This document shows, in pieces, positions 1 through 9,881 of a stretch of 45,213 bases of DNA (the stretch's first letter is position 1; every line of letters begins with the position of its first letter). The notes beneath the pieces were generated by a model, which saw nothing but the letters and a program-made list of their open reading frames with translations, was not told the DNA's origin and searched no databases. Location of the stretch: contig NVVL01000046.1 in the NCBI GenBank assembly GCA_002402195.1, positions 1-45,213 of the forward strand, written 5' to 3'. The DNA is from Rickettsiales bacterium. GTDB taxonomy: Bacteria; Pseudomonadota; Alphaproteobacteria; Rickettsiales; Rickettsiaceae. The position numbers and the translations under genes were made by a program.

Positions 1-64
1 CAACAGTTGAACTGCTTGGTGTCCCTGGACAATCAACTGACGCAATGGGTTAAGTGCGAGGTAC

Positions 65-865
65 ATGTTGAAGGCTAGGACTTTTTTAAGAACAAAAGCA
101 GAAAAAGCCACTCTGGAGGCAGAAACTGCAACGAAAGCAAAAACAAATTTTCTTGCATTTACCGCCCATGAGATCAGATCTCCTTTAGGGTTTATAATTA
201 CCGGGTCAGAAATGATGGCTAAGGGATTTACAGGAAAATTATCAAAACAACACCAGGAATACGCGGAAGGGATTCATGAAAATGCTCAGCAAATTCTGGA
301 GTTTCTTTCTGATATCCTTGATGAGAGCCAGATTATTGAAGGTAAATTTAAAATACGCAATACTCAAACCCAGCTGGAAGATGTTATCAATGAGGCAATA
401 AAGGTTAATCTCGCTAGATATCATAAGAAAAAAATCAATGTCGTCTCCAAGATGGAAGAGAATTTACCGCTTTTAATATGCGATAGAAGGCGAATATTGC
501 AGGTGCTGAGCAATCTTATTAGTAATAGCTTGAAATATTCAGATGACCATACCACAATCACATTAACTGGCAAAGTTGTGAATAATAAAATGGAAGTCCA
601 GATTATTGATGAAGGCATTGGCATGGATGAGAAGGGCATAAATATTGCTCTGAGCAGCTATGGAACATTAGAGCATGGCAGGCATTATTCGGATGGTTCA
701 TATGGTCTTGGGCTACCGATTGTTAAAATGTTACTCAATGCTCATGACGCTACGTTATCTATCAAAAGCGAAAAAAGCAAAGGAACTGTTGTTAAAATTG
801 TTTTCCCTAAGTATAAATTAGTCTACAATGCTCCAAATCTAGATAAGACAAAGGGACAATCATAA
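65..865 (+). CDS. Soluble sensor histidine kinase, no sensor domain
   Basis: Two-component-type histidine kinase that would autophosphorylate and pass phosphate to an unknown response regulator. A short helical, Lys/Ala/Glu-rich leader (residues 1-30) runs into the dimerisation/phosphoacceptor domain with H-box AHEIRSPL (His35). An HATPase_c domain follows with an N-box NLISN (150-154), G1 DEGIGM (182-187) and G2 GLGLP (214-218). All ATP-binding motifs look intact. At 266 residues it lacks the membrane or PAS sensor region usual in this family, so it is cytoplasmic or a truncated descendant of a larger kinase. An in-frame stop at 38-40 prevents an N-terminal extension here, and GAGG precedes the ATG. 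Its stop is three bases before rodA, suggesting cotranscription with cell-elongation genes. No receiver partner is in the window. Confidence 0.85.
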   Translation: MLKARTFLRTKAEKATLEAETATKAKTNFLAFTAHEIRSPLGFIITGSEMMAKGFTGKLSKQHQEYAEGIHENAQQILEFLSDILDESQIIEGKFKIRNTQTQLEDVINEAIKVNLARYHKKKINVVSKMEENLPLLICDRRRILQVLSNLISNSLKYSDDHTTITLTGKVVNNKMEVQIIDEGIGMDEKGINIALSSYGTLEHGRHYSDGSYGLGLPIVKMLLNAHDATLSIKSEKSKGTVVKIVFPKYKLVYNAPNLDKTKGQS

Positions 866-868
866 ATT

Positions 869-1972
869 ATGGATTATAATAGGGAAAGATTTTTAAAGAA
901 GCTTAGAAATATTCCGCTCATCATACCGTTATTGATAATTCTTTTGTGCGTTTATGGGTTTGTTCTATTATATTCCGCAGCTGGTGGGTCGTTCCATCCT
1001 TGGGCATATAAGCAAATCACTGTTTTTTGTATTTTTATGCCTATATCAATATTGATTGCCATGATGGATTTGCGGCTAATCTATCGTTTTTCATATTTAT
1101 TTTATATCGTAACATTATTGCTTTTGATAATAGTAGAACTTACTGGCAAATCGGCTAAAGGGGCTACGAGGTGGTTGGATTTTGGTTTGTTTACTGTGCA
1201 ACCATCAGAGCTTGTGAAAATATCTGTAGTGCTTATGCTGGCTAAGTATTTTCATGAATCTGACAAATATAATACAAGTGAATATGCTATAATAATACCC
1301 ATTATTGCCGCCGCTATACCTATTGTACTTGTGATAAAAGAGCCTGATCTTGGAACGGGCATTATTACTATTATTGTTGCAGCTGCGATATTTTTTGCAG
1401 CCGGGGTCCGGATGTTATATTTTATAGTTGGTGGCTTTTTGACCCTGTCTGCTATGCCCATTATCTGGTTTATGATGCATAATTATCAGCGCACTAGGGT
1501 GCTCACATTTCTGGATCCGGCAAGAGATCCTCTTGGGGCTGGATATAATATTATCCAATCAAAGATCGCTATTGGGTCTGGCGGGTTGTTTGGCAAAGGT
1601 TTGCTTAGTGGAACTCAGAGCCATTTGAACTTTTTGCCTGAGCATCAAACAGATTTTATATTCTCATTTTTGGCAGAGGAGTTGGGTTTTGTCGGCGGGA
1701 TGGTTCTTTTGATTTTATACTCATTGTTAATAATAAGCTCTTTGGCGGTGTCAATTAATTGTAGATCAAAATTTGCAAAGCTTATTGCGGTGGGTATCAC
1801 AACATTATTCTTTGCTCACGTGTTTATCAATATTGCTATGGTGATGGGGCTTTTGCCAGCAGTTGGGGTGCCATTGCCGCTGATTTCATATGGGAGAACG
1901 ATGCTGGCCTCTATATTAATTGGTTTTGGATTTGTGATGAATGCTGCTGTTAACCAACGTAGTAACGTCTGA
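869..1972 (+). CDS. rodA: RodA, SEDS peptidoglycan glycosyltransferase of the elongasome
   Basis: Integral membrane SEDS-family protein (FtsW/RodA/SpoVE) that polymerises glycan strands from lipid II together with class B PBP2 during side-wall growth. The 367 residues form about ten hydrophobic segments. Family signatures are visible: the loop around GATRWLDFG followed by QPSELVKI (about residues 97-118), the periplasmic EHQTDFIFS-LAEELGF stretch (about 260-275), and the C-terminal PLPLISYG motif (about 340). RodA rather than FtsW is chosen because it sits with mreD and mrdA. The ATG is three bases after the kinase stop and the 3' end is seven bases before the mreD ATG, so the four genes read as one transcript. 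The order rodA-mreD-mrdA differs from the common mreBCD-mrdA-rodA order. Confidence 0.95.
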   Translation: MDYNRERFLKKLRNIPLIIPLLIILLCVYGFVLLYSAAGGSFHPWAYKQITVFCIFMPISILIAMMDLRLIYRFSYLFYIVTLLLLIIVELTGKSAKGATRWLDFGLFTVQPSELVKISVVLMLAKYFHESDKYNTSEYAIIIPIIAAAIPIVLVIKEPDLGTGIITIIVAAAIFFAAGVRMLYFIVGGFLTLSAMPIIWFMMHNYQRTRVLTFLDPARDPLGAGYNIIQSKIAIGSGGLFGKGLLSGTQSHLNFLPEHQTDFIFSFLAEELGFVGGMVLLILYSLLIISSLAVSINCRSKFAKLIAVGITTLFFAHVFINIAMVMGLLPAVGVPLPLISYGRTMLASILIGFGFVMNAAVNQRSNV

Positions 1973-1979
1973 ATATATT

Positions 1980-2480
1980 ATGCTTAAATCTATATATAAT
2001 TTTTTACTTCGCGCTTTATCCGCTTTATATCTGGCGCTACTTTGTTTGCTGCCTTTTCAGTGGCATAAGATAGGCTCTTATAGCGAGATATTCCCTGCTT
2101 TTGATTTAATTATTGTATTTTATTTGAATACATATAAAAATCTGCAGCATTGGCATTTATTTATCATAGGGTTGATTGTGGACAGGTTTTATTTTCTGCC
2201 CGTAGGCTCTAGCTCTCTTTTGTTTATATTGGCGAATATGGGGTTAAAAGTGATTGCTAGATGGTTGCTGCTGCAGAATTATTTGACAAATTTTGCTATA
2301 TTCTGTGTTTATAGTATATTTATTATGCTATCGAGAGAATTAATTGTTACTATAAAAAGCACATATTATATCGAAGGCTTTGCCTTATATTTTTATATTC
2401 TTACTACTATTTTTGCCTATCCAATTATTTGTATGCTAATAAACAAACCAATTAAAATACTTACTACCCATGCTGAATAA
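1980..2480 (+). CDS. mreD: MreD-like rod-shape membrane protein
   Basis: Small polytopic inner-membrane protein of the rod complex, a scaffold partner of MreC and PBP2. From the ATG at 1980 it has 166 residues and five to six hydrophobic helices with few charges, typical MreD size and composition. A GLIVDRFYFLPVGSSSL stretch (about residues 62-78) resembles the family's conserved G-L-x-D-x-P-x-G-x-x loop. An upstream in-frame start at 1941 lies inside rodA and is less likely. It overlaps the mrdA start by 11 bases. MreD diverges fast, so the call rests on this loop plus the position between rodA and mrdA rather than on strong sequence signatures. Confidence 0.8.
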   Translation: MLKSIYNFLLRALSALYLALLCLLPFQWHKIGSYSEIFPAFDLIIVFYLNTYKNLQHWHLFIIGLIVDRFYFLPVGSSSLLFILANMGLKVIARWLLLQNYLTNFAIFCVYSIFIMLSRELIVTIKSTYYIEGFALYFYILTTIFAYPIICMLINKPIKILTTHAE

Positions 2481-4269
2481 GGACACTATAAACAAACAAA
2501 TAATGACTCGCAGGACTTTTGTCATTGGCGCGGGGAAGCTTGGATTGTTGTTTTTGCTTGCGGGCAGAATGTTCTCTATGCAGTTTATTAAAAAGGATGA
2601 GTATAAAACTTTATCAGATAAAAATAGAATAAAAGTTATCATCATCCCGCCTGATCGTGGGCAAATCTTTGATGTTAATGAAAATATCATAGCGAAAAAT
2701 AATACTTGTTTTCACCTATTTTTGGATAAAAATGTAAATCCTCGCTTCTCAAAGGAAATAAGCCTTGTAACAGAGATTTTGGAGCTAGATGATGTGCATA
2801 TTAAAGAAGTGCAGAAAAGGGTCAGAAATGCTGGGCGCCGTATAGCTGCTGTGATTATTGACTGTCTTAACTGGAAGCAAGTGGCAATCATAGAAGAAAG
2901 ACGATCTGAGTTTAAGTCTCTATTTGTGGATACTGGTTTTAATCGGTTTTATCGCTCAGGAACTGCTACTGCTCATATCGTTGGGCATCTTGGCAAAGTG
3001 CGGAAAAATACAAAAAATCAATCACTTAAGCTAGTTGGTGAGAATTTTCGAGTGGGAGTAAATGGCATTGAATCTTACTATGAAGAAAGCCTGCGCGGTA
3101 AATTTGGCAATAAAAGAATCGAAGTGAATGCGCGCGGGAAATATGTTAGAGAACTTGGCAACATGGCTCCTACCCCCGGCAAAGATCTGCATCTGAATAT
3201 CGATATTGCACTGCAAAAGAAAGCTCTTTCCTATCTTAGCTCGCAAGGGTGCAGCGCAATTGTGATGGATTGCACGAATGGCGATGTCTTGATTTCAGCC
3301 TCTGCCCCTTCTTATAACCCGAATGAGTTTTATAAATTATCCAATAAATATTGGAATAGCTTAATCAATAATCCTTATAAGCCTTTGATAGACAAGACTA
3401 TACGCTCGCTCTATCCTCCTGGTTCGATTTTCAAAATTATCACCGTGCTGGCAGCGCTTGAGTCTGGCGTTGACCCGGCGGATAAGATCATCTGCACAGG
3501 CGGGCCGGTGATTAAAGGCAGTAAATATTTCAGATGCGCCCGCAGCCGTGGCCATGGCGCTTTGAACATGATAGATGCTGTGAAGCATTCTTGTAATACA
3601 TATATATACGCAATTGCAAGGCAGATCGGGGCGGATAAAATCATGGAAACAGCAAAAAAACTTGGTTTAGGCGCCCCCACGGGAGTTGATTTGCCTGGGG
3701 AGTTGTCCGGTTTTATTCCCTCCAAAAGCTGGAAAAAAGAGCGATATGGTACAAAATGGCGAACAGGAGACACTTTGAACCTTTCTATCGGCCAAGGCGA
3801 TTTACTCTCAACCCCAATGCAGCTGGTGAGGCTTATTGCTGCGATAGCGAGTAATGGAAAATTATTTACTCCAAGAATCGTCAAAGGGGAGGGGCCGCCT
3901 GAATATACTCAAATAGACATTAGTCCGGAGCATTTGGGTATATTAAAAACAGCCCTATATCATACTATGAACAGCAAGGGTGGGACTGGATACGCAAATC
4001 GTATAAATTATAAATCAATGCGAATGGCAGGCAAGACAGGAACAGCCCAAGTGCAGTCGAAGAAACATACACACGATAATTTAAGCAGAGAGGATATAGC
4101 CTGGAAAAGTCGTAATCACGCAATTTTTTCCGGATATGCCCCGTTTGACAATCCTAAATATGCGATTTCGATCTATTACGACCATGGCGGCGGAGGGAGC
4201 AAATCAGCCACCCCAATCGCCAAAAAAATCATGTTGGATGTGTTGTCGAAATATGCAAATAAGCTTTAA
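2470..4269 (+). CDS. mrdA: Penicillin-binding protein 2 (class B transpeptidase)
   Basis: Peptidoglycan D,D-transpeptidase of the elongasome, anchored in the inner membrane with a periplasmic catalytic domain. A single membrane anchor (about residues 13-38) is followed by the PBP dimerisation region with PPDRGQI (60-66). The transpeptidase domain has the active-site SxxK as PPGSIFKI (Ser319, Lys322), SCN at 374-376 and KTGTAQ at 522-527. All three catalytic motifs are intact and the 599-residue length is normal. The ATG at 2470 overlaps mreD; an ATG at 2503 (MTRRTF) is an alternative start. It works with the upstream RodA. The stop codon is the first three bases of a short dispersed repeat (see 4267). 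Confidence 0.96.
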   Translation: MLNKDTINKQIMTRRTFVIGAGKLGLLFLLAGRMFSMQFIKKDEYKTLSDKNRIKVIIIPPDRGQIFDVNENIIAKNNTCFHLFLDKNVNPRFSKEISLVTEILELDDVHIKEVQKRVRNAGRRIAAVIIDCLNWKQVAIIEERRSEFKSLFVDTGFNRFYRSGTATAHIVGHLGKVRKNTKNQSLKLVGENFRVGVNGIESYYEESLRGKFGNKRIEVNARGKYVRELGNMAPTPGKDLHLNIDIALQKKALSYLSSQGCSAIVMDCTNGDVLISASAPSYNPNEFYKLSNKYWNSLINNPYKPLIDKTIRSLYPPGSIFKIITVLAALESGVDPADKIICTGGPVIKGSKYFRCARSRGHGALNMIDAVKHSCNTYIYAIARQIGADKIMETAKKLGLGAPTGVDLPGELSGFIPSKSWKKERYGTKWRTGDTLNLSIGQGDLLSTPMQLVRLIAAIASNGKLFTPRIVKGEGPPEYTQIDISPEHLGILKTALYHTMNSKGGTGYANRINYKSMRMAGKTGTAQVQSKKHTHDNLSREDIAWKSRNHAIFSGYAPFDNPKYAISIYYDHGGGGSKSATPIAKKIMLDVLSKYANKL

Positions 4270-4310
4270 GAAGCTACGCAGGCATCTCCCAGGCACGCCC
4301 AGCACCCCAA
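4267..4310 (+). repeat. Dispersed intergenic repeat, copy A
   Basis: The 12-mer TAAGAAGCTACG (4267-4278) begins exactly at the mrdA TAA stop and is followed by GCAGGC and C-rich sequence. The same core occurs at 16919-16930 (reverse strand), and close variants occur at 20089-20100 and 43618-43630. It fills the 59-base gap between convergent mrdA and prmC. No T-tract terminator is apparent here. Confidence 0.55.
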
Positions 4311-4328
4311 GACACCCCCCCGGCGCGT

Positions 4329-5171
4329 CTACCTCATTTTGGCCATAATCACCCTATCGAGACCGGCTAGATCTTGGTGGGTGCGGGTGTTCTTGAAACC
4401 GTTTGCGCTCAGAATAGAAATAATGGCGTTTTTCTGGGAATATCCGATTTCTAGCAGTAATCTTCCTCCGGGTTTTAGGTGTTGGCTGGCTGCATTAATG
4501 ATGGATTTATATGCAGCAAGACCCTCTTCTGGGGCGTATAAAGCGAGTTCGGGCTCAAAAAGAAGCGTTTCTTTGGCCATTTGATCTTGCTCGCTTTTGG
4601 CGATATATGGTGGGTTACTGATGATATAGTCATATTTTGCTTCCCCCAGCTGGTCGTACCAATCACTTATGCGGAAATTTATTTGCCCGGAAACATCGTG
4701 AATCTCGGCATTAATTTTGGCAATCTCTAATGCTTGTTTGCTGATATCTGTGGCTGTTATGCTTGCTGCTTGGATATGTTTTGCAAGGGCAATGCTGATT
4801 GCGCCGCTACCAGTGCCAAGATCTAAGATTTTTATGGTTTTATTATGGGGGAGCGGGTCATTTAGCACAAGATCAATCAGCAGCTCGGTTTCAGGGCGGG
4901 GGATCAGGACGTTGCGATCTATGCGGAGTTCCAGACCGTAGAATTCCTGCTGTCCCAAAATATAGGCTAGGGGCTCTGAGGATTTGCGCCTGGAGACTAG
5001 CGCCATGAACTCCTTTTCTTCTGCAGGAGTTAGTTCTTGGTTATAGTTTAGGAGCAATTCCTCATGAGTATATTCCATAGTTGCACAGAGTAGCAGCCTT
5101 GCATCTAGGCTTGGGGCGCGCTGGTTGCTTAATTCTTTTATAGCAACTTTTAAGATCTGTCTGATTTGCAT
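4329..5171 (-). CDS. prmC: Release-factor glutamine methyltransferase PrmC/HemK
   Basis: SAM-dependent N5-glutamine methyltransferase that modifies the GGQ loop of RF1 and RF2, improving translation termination. An N-terminal helical substrate-binding domain (about 1-80) carries the usual EPLAYILG-FYGL stretch. The Rossmann methyltransferase domain follows, with motif I DLGTGSGA (117-124) and the diagnostic NPPY (186-189). The 280-residue length is normal. It is the last gene of the leftward dnaG-rpoD-truA run; its ATG lies two bases after the truA stop. It converges on mrdA. Confidence 0.95.
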   Translation of the reverse strand: MQIRQILKVAIKELSNQRAPSLDARLLLCATMEYTHEELLLNYNQELTPAEEKEFMALVSRRKSSEPLAYILGQQEFYGLELRIDRNVLIPRPETELLIDLVLNDPLPHNKTIKILDLGTGSGAISIALAKHIQAASITATDISKQALEIAKINAEIHDVSGQINFRISDWYDQLGEAKYDYIISNPPYIAKSEQDQMAKETLLFEPELALYAPEEGLAAYKSIINAASQHLKPGGRLLLEIGYSQKNAIISILSANGFKNTRTHQDLAGLDRVIMAKMR

Positions 5172-5173
5172 CT

Positions 5174-5923
5174 CTAATAATCCACCTTTAGGAAATATAG
5201 CCCCTCAGATGGAGCGGTGAAACCGGCGGCTTTTCGGTCTTTTGCTTCTAGAACGTCCTTGATCTTTTCTGCTCTCCAGTGCCCCTTCCCTACCATCAGC
5301 AGGCTTCCGACGATATTACGCACCATATGATGAAGGAAGGATAATGCTGAGAAATATATCTCAATATCATCGCCATTTTTGATGATCTGAATCTTATCCA
5401 ACGTTTTAAATGGCGATTTGGACTGGCATGCACTTGCGCGAAATGAGCTGAAATCATGATGACCTAATAGATATTTCGCCGCTTTTTGCATTTCCTCGAC
5501 GTCTAAATCGTGCCGAATCCAGCATTTCTTGCCGCTATCTATGACATTAACCGCATTGCGATTGAGTATTTTGTAAACATAATGACGAGTTTTAGCGGAA
5601 AATCTAGCGTGAAATTCTGAATCTACTAGCTCAATATCCACTATAGCAATCGTGTGCGGGCGACAAAAATGATTGATTGAATGCATCAGGCGCGCAAGAT
5701 CATGAGATTTCTCCAGATCAAAATGCGCAACCTGACCGTAAGCATTCACACCCGCATCCGTTCTGCCGGAAACATGAAGAGTGACGTGCTCCTTGCTGAA
5801 GGCAAAAATTGCGTCCTCAACTACTTGCTGCAGAGACAGACTCTCTTTTTGCCTCTGCCAACCGCAATAATTCGCACCTAAATATTCCAGAGTTATTTTG
5901 TATCTGCTACAAGCGCTACCCAT
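5174..5923 (-). CDS. truA: tRNA pseudouridine(38-40) synthase TruA
   Basis: Converts uridines 38-40 of the tRNA anticodon arm to pseudouridine. The catalytic motif GRTDAGV is present with Asp56, preceded by the N-terminal [12 protein letters not shown] stretch (about 14-25). The 249-residue length fits the family. The ATG abuts the rpoD stop codon without a gap, so translation is probably coupled. It sits between rpoD and prmC on a leftward operon, which makes a small translation-quality module behind the housekeeping sigma gene. Confidence 0.95.
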   Translation of the reverse strand: MGSACSRYKITLEYLGANYCGWQRQKESLSLQQVVEDAIFAFSKEHVTLHVSGRTDAGVNAYGQVAHFDLEKSHDLARLMHSINHFCRPHTIAIVDIELVDSEFHARFSAKTRHYVYKILNRNAVNVIDSGKKCWIRHDLDVEEMQKAAKYLLGHHDFSSFRASACQSKSPFKTLDKIQIIKNGDDIEIYFSALSFLHHMVRNIVGSLLMVGKGHWRAEKIKDVLEAKDRKAAGFTAPSEGLYFLKVDY

Positions 5924-7978
5924 TTACCATGTAGTATTTTTTGTTGTGTTCTCTCCAAGAAAACTGATCATTTTCTTCGATCTGGTAGGGTGCTTTAGCT
6001 TGCGCAGTGCCTTTGCCTCAATCTGACGAATACGCTCGCGTGTGACGTTGAATTGCTGCCCAACCTCTTCTAAAGTATGGTCCGTATGCACACCAATACC
6101 GAATCTCATACGCAAAACGCGTTCTTCCCTTGGGGTCAGAGTTGAGAGAATCCTGGTTGTGGTCTCACGCAGATTAGTCTGAAAAGCAGCTTCATTAGGC
6201 AGCACAGCGTTTTTATCTTCGATAAAGTCACCAAGATAACTGCCATCCTCATCACCAACGGGGTTTTCAAGACTTACAGGTTCCTTGGCAATTTTCATCA
6301 CCTTACGAACGCGATCAATTGGCATGGCAAGACGCGCAGCAATCTCGGCTGGGGTTGGCTCGTACCCAAGCTCCGTCATCATCTGACGTGACGTTCTGAT
6401 GATCTTATTAATAGTCTCAATCATATGAACAGGGATACGAATTGTCCGTGCCTGATCTGCGATAGATCTAGTGATTGCCTGACGAATCCACCAAGTAGCA
6501 TAGGTGGAAAACTTAAAACCGCGACTATATTCAAATTTATCAACCGCTTTCATGAGGCCGATATTACCTTCTTGAATCAAATCAAGGAATTGCAAACCAC
6601 GATTAGAGTATTTTTTAGCAATGGAAATCACCAAACGCAGATTTGCCTCGATCATTTCTTTTTTAGCTCTGGATGCCTGTCTTTCACCTTTTTGAATCGC
6701 ATTCACAACCCGCTTAAATTCAGGCACATTAAGACCAGCTGCTTCTTCTGCTTCCCGGATATTGGCAAGGAATTTATCGATCGCTTCTTTTTCTTCGCGG
6801 AGGAAGTTTCTCCAAGCTGCTTCTTTTTTCTTATGTAGTTTTTCTAACCATTCTTCGTTAAGATGCGCGCCGACATACTCCTTCAGGAAGCTTGGGCGTT
6901 TTACCTTATGTTTCTCAGCTAATTTCAGCAGCTCCATCTCTTTACTGACTAAGGCTTTATTTGCAGTGTAGACATCTGTCAAAATCTCCTCAACGCGCTT
7001 GCTGCTGAAATGCACAGAGGTCACCGCTTCAACAAGAGTTGCTATCGTTTTTGTATATGCTTTATCATTCTTTAGAGATGATTTTTTTTCAGTACTCGCA
7101 GAGCTTGCAAAATATTCTCTTGATTTTTGGAGTAACTCTTCACATATCCCGGCGATTTCTTCCATTTTGTCGGTAATAGAAGGCAAAAGCTCGGCTTCCA
7201 TTGCTGTGACTGATAAAGAGGGCGTGTCTTCTTTTTCCATAGAGTCGGCATCAGAATCAGCGTCAGAGTCAGGATTGCTTTTTTTACCCGCGCCGGCTTT
7301 CAGCCCATCTTTTGGCTCCAGATCTTCTTCTGCGACTTGTCGCTCCACGACTTGTTGCTCTGCCAGCTCTTCTTGTTCTTCTTTTTCTATCAGATCGTTT
7401 TCCTCTATCATACCAGTGTCGGTGACAAGATTTGCATCAAGATCTATAAGGTCTCTGAGGAGGATATTTTCATTAACCAAATCTTCGAACCACTTAATAA
7501 AGCGTTTCATAGCAAGTGGACTCTCGCATAGAGAGTTCAACATTAGCTCCTTACCCTCATCAATGCGCTTTGCAATGACAATTTCGTTCTCACGAGAAAG
7601 CAGCTCAACACCGCCCATATCACGCAAATAAAGACGCACGGGGTCATCAGTGGAGCCATTATCAACAGAGATATTGTCAGAAGGCGTTTCTTCGTCAGAA
7701 GAGGCAGAGCTTCTGCTAGAGACGGTTAATTCTTGATTCACATTGATATCAAGCTTGATATCTTCATTATCATCATCTTCGATAATATCGATTCCGGCAT
7801 CAGAGAATTTTGAAATAGCACCTTCAAGATCCGTAACCGACAAATCTTTGTTTGCAGAAATAGATTTATTTATCTCGTCATAAGTAACGAAGCCTTTCTT
7901 TTTTGCTTTTGATACTAAATTGTCAAGTTTCTTAGCATTTGATGCAGCTTGAACTGCCTGTCTAGTTGTTATGTTCAT
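5924..7978 (-). CDS. rpoD: Housekeeping sigma factor RpoD (sigma70)
   Basis: Primary sigma factor of RNA polymerase. Region 1.1 is at about 1-80. Region 1.2 starts at [12 protein letters not shown] (111-122). A large non-conserved domain covers about 140-440, region 2 with [16 protein letters not shown] and the -10-recognising [14 protein letters not shown] runs about 445-505, region 3 follows, and region 4 with the [17 protein letters not shown] helix-turn-helix (about 644-661) reads -35. The 684 residues suit an alphaproteobacterial group 1 sigma. The non-conserved domain holds a Glu-rich stretch (about 192-220) and an Asp/Ser/Ala repeat ([10 protein letters not shown], 237-246). It lies 37 bases after dnaG, the classical macromolecular-synthesis pairing. 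Confidence 0.98.
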   Translation of the reverse strand: MNITTRQAVQAASNAKKLDNLVSKAKKKGFVTYDEINKSISANKDLSVTDLEGAISKFSDAGIDIIEDDDNEDIKLDINVNQELTVSSRSSASSDEETPSDNISVDNGSTDDPVRLYLRDMGGVELLSRENEIVIAKRIDEGKELMLNSLCESPLAMKRFIKWFEDLVNENILLRDLIDLDANLVTDTGMIEENDLIEKEEQEELAEQQVVERQVAEEDLEPKDGLKAGAGKKSNPDSDADSDADSMEKEDTPSLSVTAMEAELLPSITDKMEEIAGICEELLQKSREYFASSASTEKKSSLKNDKAYTKTIATLVEAVTSVHFSSKRVEEILTDVYTANKALVSKEMELLKLAEKHKVKRPSFLKEYVGAHLNEEWLEKLHKKKEAAWRNFLREEKEAIDKFLANIREAEEAAGLNVPEFKRVVNAIQKGERQASRAKKEMIEANLRLVISIAKKYSNRGLQFLDLIQEGNIGLMKAVDKFEYSRGFKFSTYATWWIRQAITRSIADQARTIRIPVHMIETINKIIRTSRQMMTELGYEPTPAEIAARLAMPIDRVRKVMKIAKEPVSLENPVGDEDGSYLGDFIEDKNAVLPNEAAFQTNLRETTTRILSTLTPREERVLRMRFGIGVHTDHTLEEVGQQFNVTRERIRQIEAKALRKLKHPTRSKKMISFLGENTTKNTTW

Positions 7979-8015
7979 CGGTTATTGCCAAATATTATAA
8001 TGATAAAATATCGCT

Positions 8016-9878
8016 TTAATTATTTATAAAATCATCGCTTAGCTGCGCAAGATGTTTAGAGATCGCTTGAATTTCTTCCATGTAGGAAGAAGATTTAGAC
8101 TGCTCTTCACTCGCCTTGCTATTCAGTGTGTTCATATATTCTTTTTTCAGTAATAATAAATAGTGTTTTTTGTACAGCCATTCAAAAACTTTCTCCTGAT
8201 CAATATTACTCTTGTTTAAGGATAATGAATCTAAAAATAAAGTATCAGAAGCGGATAATACTAAATAAGTGTCATAAAATCCAGTATTTTCTACATTCTC
8301 CCGGATTAGCTGGTCAGCAGAGCCCTCTTCGCGCGTGATAATATCGAAGATCCAGTTCTTGAATTCGTCAAGCTCCCTGTTCTCTAGCATTAAATTCGGC
8401 AGAGTCTCATCCTCGTGAACTTTCTTGATGATTTCAGGAAATTTGAGCATATAAGCACATATCGAATATTCCAGGAACTCCATTTCGGAATATTCTTTGG
8501 AAGCAAGGAGCTCTTTACTGATAGTTTTGTTGTTGTTATTGTAGTTATAGCCATTATTATTGCCATAGCTATTGTTATTACTATAGTTGCCATTGTTACC
8601 ATGGTTATTATTATAATTAGATTTCTTCTTGCGCACTAAATTATTCCAGATCATATCTTTGAAATATCGTCTGAAATTCGCTTTTAATGTTCTATCCTCA
8701 ATCTTTGCCGAATAATCCTCGAGTTTTTGCTCAAGGGCGGATCTGGACTCTGCGCTATTAAAGCTTTTTCCCGCATATTCATTTTTCCAGATCATCTCAG
8801 ATAGCTGGGTGCGTCTTTGCAATAGGTCAGAAAATCCCTTAGAACCGCTTGCTTTTAGCAAATCGTCAGGGTCAGAGCCCTTTGGCAGCTCAATAAATGA
8901 TACTGATTTATTGTGGGCGATATGCACAAGGGCATTATTTATCAACCGAGCTGCTGCGCGCATGCCGGCGGTATCTCCATCCAGGCATGAGATGATCTCG
9001 TCACCAGAGCGCCATAATTTTTGCAGGTGATTTTCGGTAACAGAGGTTCCAAGACTTGCAACAGCTTGCTTGAATCCGGCTTGATGCAGGGCGATCACAT
9101 CCATATACCCCTCAACTATGATGGAGTAATTATCTTTATAAGAATGACCCGTTGCTATATTCTCGCCGTATAATGTATCGCTCTTTTTAAAGACTAATGT
9201 TTCTGGCGAGTTGATATATTTGGGCAGAGAGTCACCTATTACCCTGCCTCCGAATCCGACTACTTTATTATAGATATTTCGAATGGGGAACATAATCCGC
9301 TTATTAAATATTTGGTATATTCTACCATCATCCTTTTTGCCCACTAAGCCTGCTTTGAGTAAATCTTTCAAATCAATCGATTTTCTGGCAAAAAATTCCT
9401 CCAGCTGCTTGCCGCCCGGGGCATAGCCGATCGAAAAATCCTTGATTGACTCAGCGCTAACGCCTCTTTTATCTAGATATTTCGTAATATCATTATTCAA
9501 ATTACTAGCAAAAAACTGGGATGCTAGTTCTAGAATATTGTAAATTTGCTCAGATTCTTCGTAGCGTTTTTCTTGCGCTTTTGAAACTTTTGGCAATTCT
9601 ATACCATTCTCACCGGCGATTTTTATTGCAGCATCTTTGTAGCTAATACCGTTTATCTCCGAAACAAATCTTATGACATCCCCATGAGCGCTACAACCGA
9701 AGCAATGATAAAATCGCTTGATATCATTCACCGTGAAGGAGGGAGTTTTCTCGTTGTGGAATGGGCATATCCCCAGATATTCCTTGCCTTTTCTGGTTAG
9801 AAGCAGTCTTTTTCGAACAATTTCGGATACAGGAACTAATTCTCTGAGGTGATTATAGAATTCTAATGAAATTTGCAT
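8016..9878 (-). CDS. dnaG: DNA primase DnaG with Asn-rich linker
   Basis: Synthesises RNA primers at the replication fork. The N-terminal zinc ribbon has C38-x2-H41 and C59-x2-C62. The RNA polymerase core has a TOPRIM fold with EGYMD (256-260) and DGD (300-302). A helicase-binding C-terminal domain occupies about 455-620. Between core and C-domain (about 420-450) lies a near-homopolymeric Asn/Gly/Tyr linker encoded by a simple ATT/GTT-type repeat. All catalytic residues are present. The ATG starts three bases after the lipid-kinase gene stop, and rpoD follows, so it belongs to the same leftward operon. Confidence 0.97.
   Translation of the reverse strand: MQISLEFYNHLRELVPVSEIVRKRLLLTRKGKEYLGICPFHNEKTPSFTVNDIKRFYHCFGCSAHGDVIRFVSEINGISYKDAAIKIAGENGIELPKVSKAQEKRYEESEQIYNILELASQFFASNLNNDITKYLDKRGVSAESIKDFSIGYAPGGKQLEEFFARKSIDLKDLLKAGLVGKKDDGRIYQIFNKRIMFPIRNIYNKVVGFGGRVIGDSLPKYINSPETLVFKKSDTLYGENIATGHSYKDNYSIIVEGYMDVIALHQAGFKQAVASLGTSVTENHLQKLWRSGDEIISCLDGDTAGMRAAARLINNALVHIAHNKSVSFIELPKGSDPDDLLKASGSKGFSDLLQRRTQLSEMIWKNEYAGKSFNSAESRSALEQKLEDYSAKIEDRTLKANFRRYFKDMIWNNLVRKKKSNYNNNHGNNGNYSNNNSYGNNNGYNYNNNNKTISKELLASKEYSEMEFLEYSICAYMLKFPEIIKKVHEDETLPNLMLENRELDEFKNWIFDIITREEGSADQLIRENVENTGFYDTYLVLSASDTLFLDSLSLNKSNIDQEKVFEWLYKKHYLLLLKKEYMNTLNSKASEEQSKSSSYMEEIQAISKHLAQLSDDFINN
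8525..8630. repeat. Simple-sequence tract encoding poly-Asn in dnaG
   Basis: On the plus strand this stretch is dominated by TTATT and GTTATT triplet-like repeats; on the coding strand it reads mostly AAT and AAC codons. It encodes the Asn-rich linker of DnaG. Such tracts can change length by slippage in triplet steps without breaking the frame. Confidence 0.7.
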
Positions 9879-9881
9879 GAT

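Noticed and set aside
3..53. Short open stretch ending TAA just before the kinase gene, possibly the 3' end of an upstream gene
   Set aside because: Only 16 codons are visible and no family can be recognised.
6425..7631. Long plus-strand frames opposite rpoD
   Set aside because: Mirror frames of the strongly supported rpoD gene.
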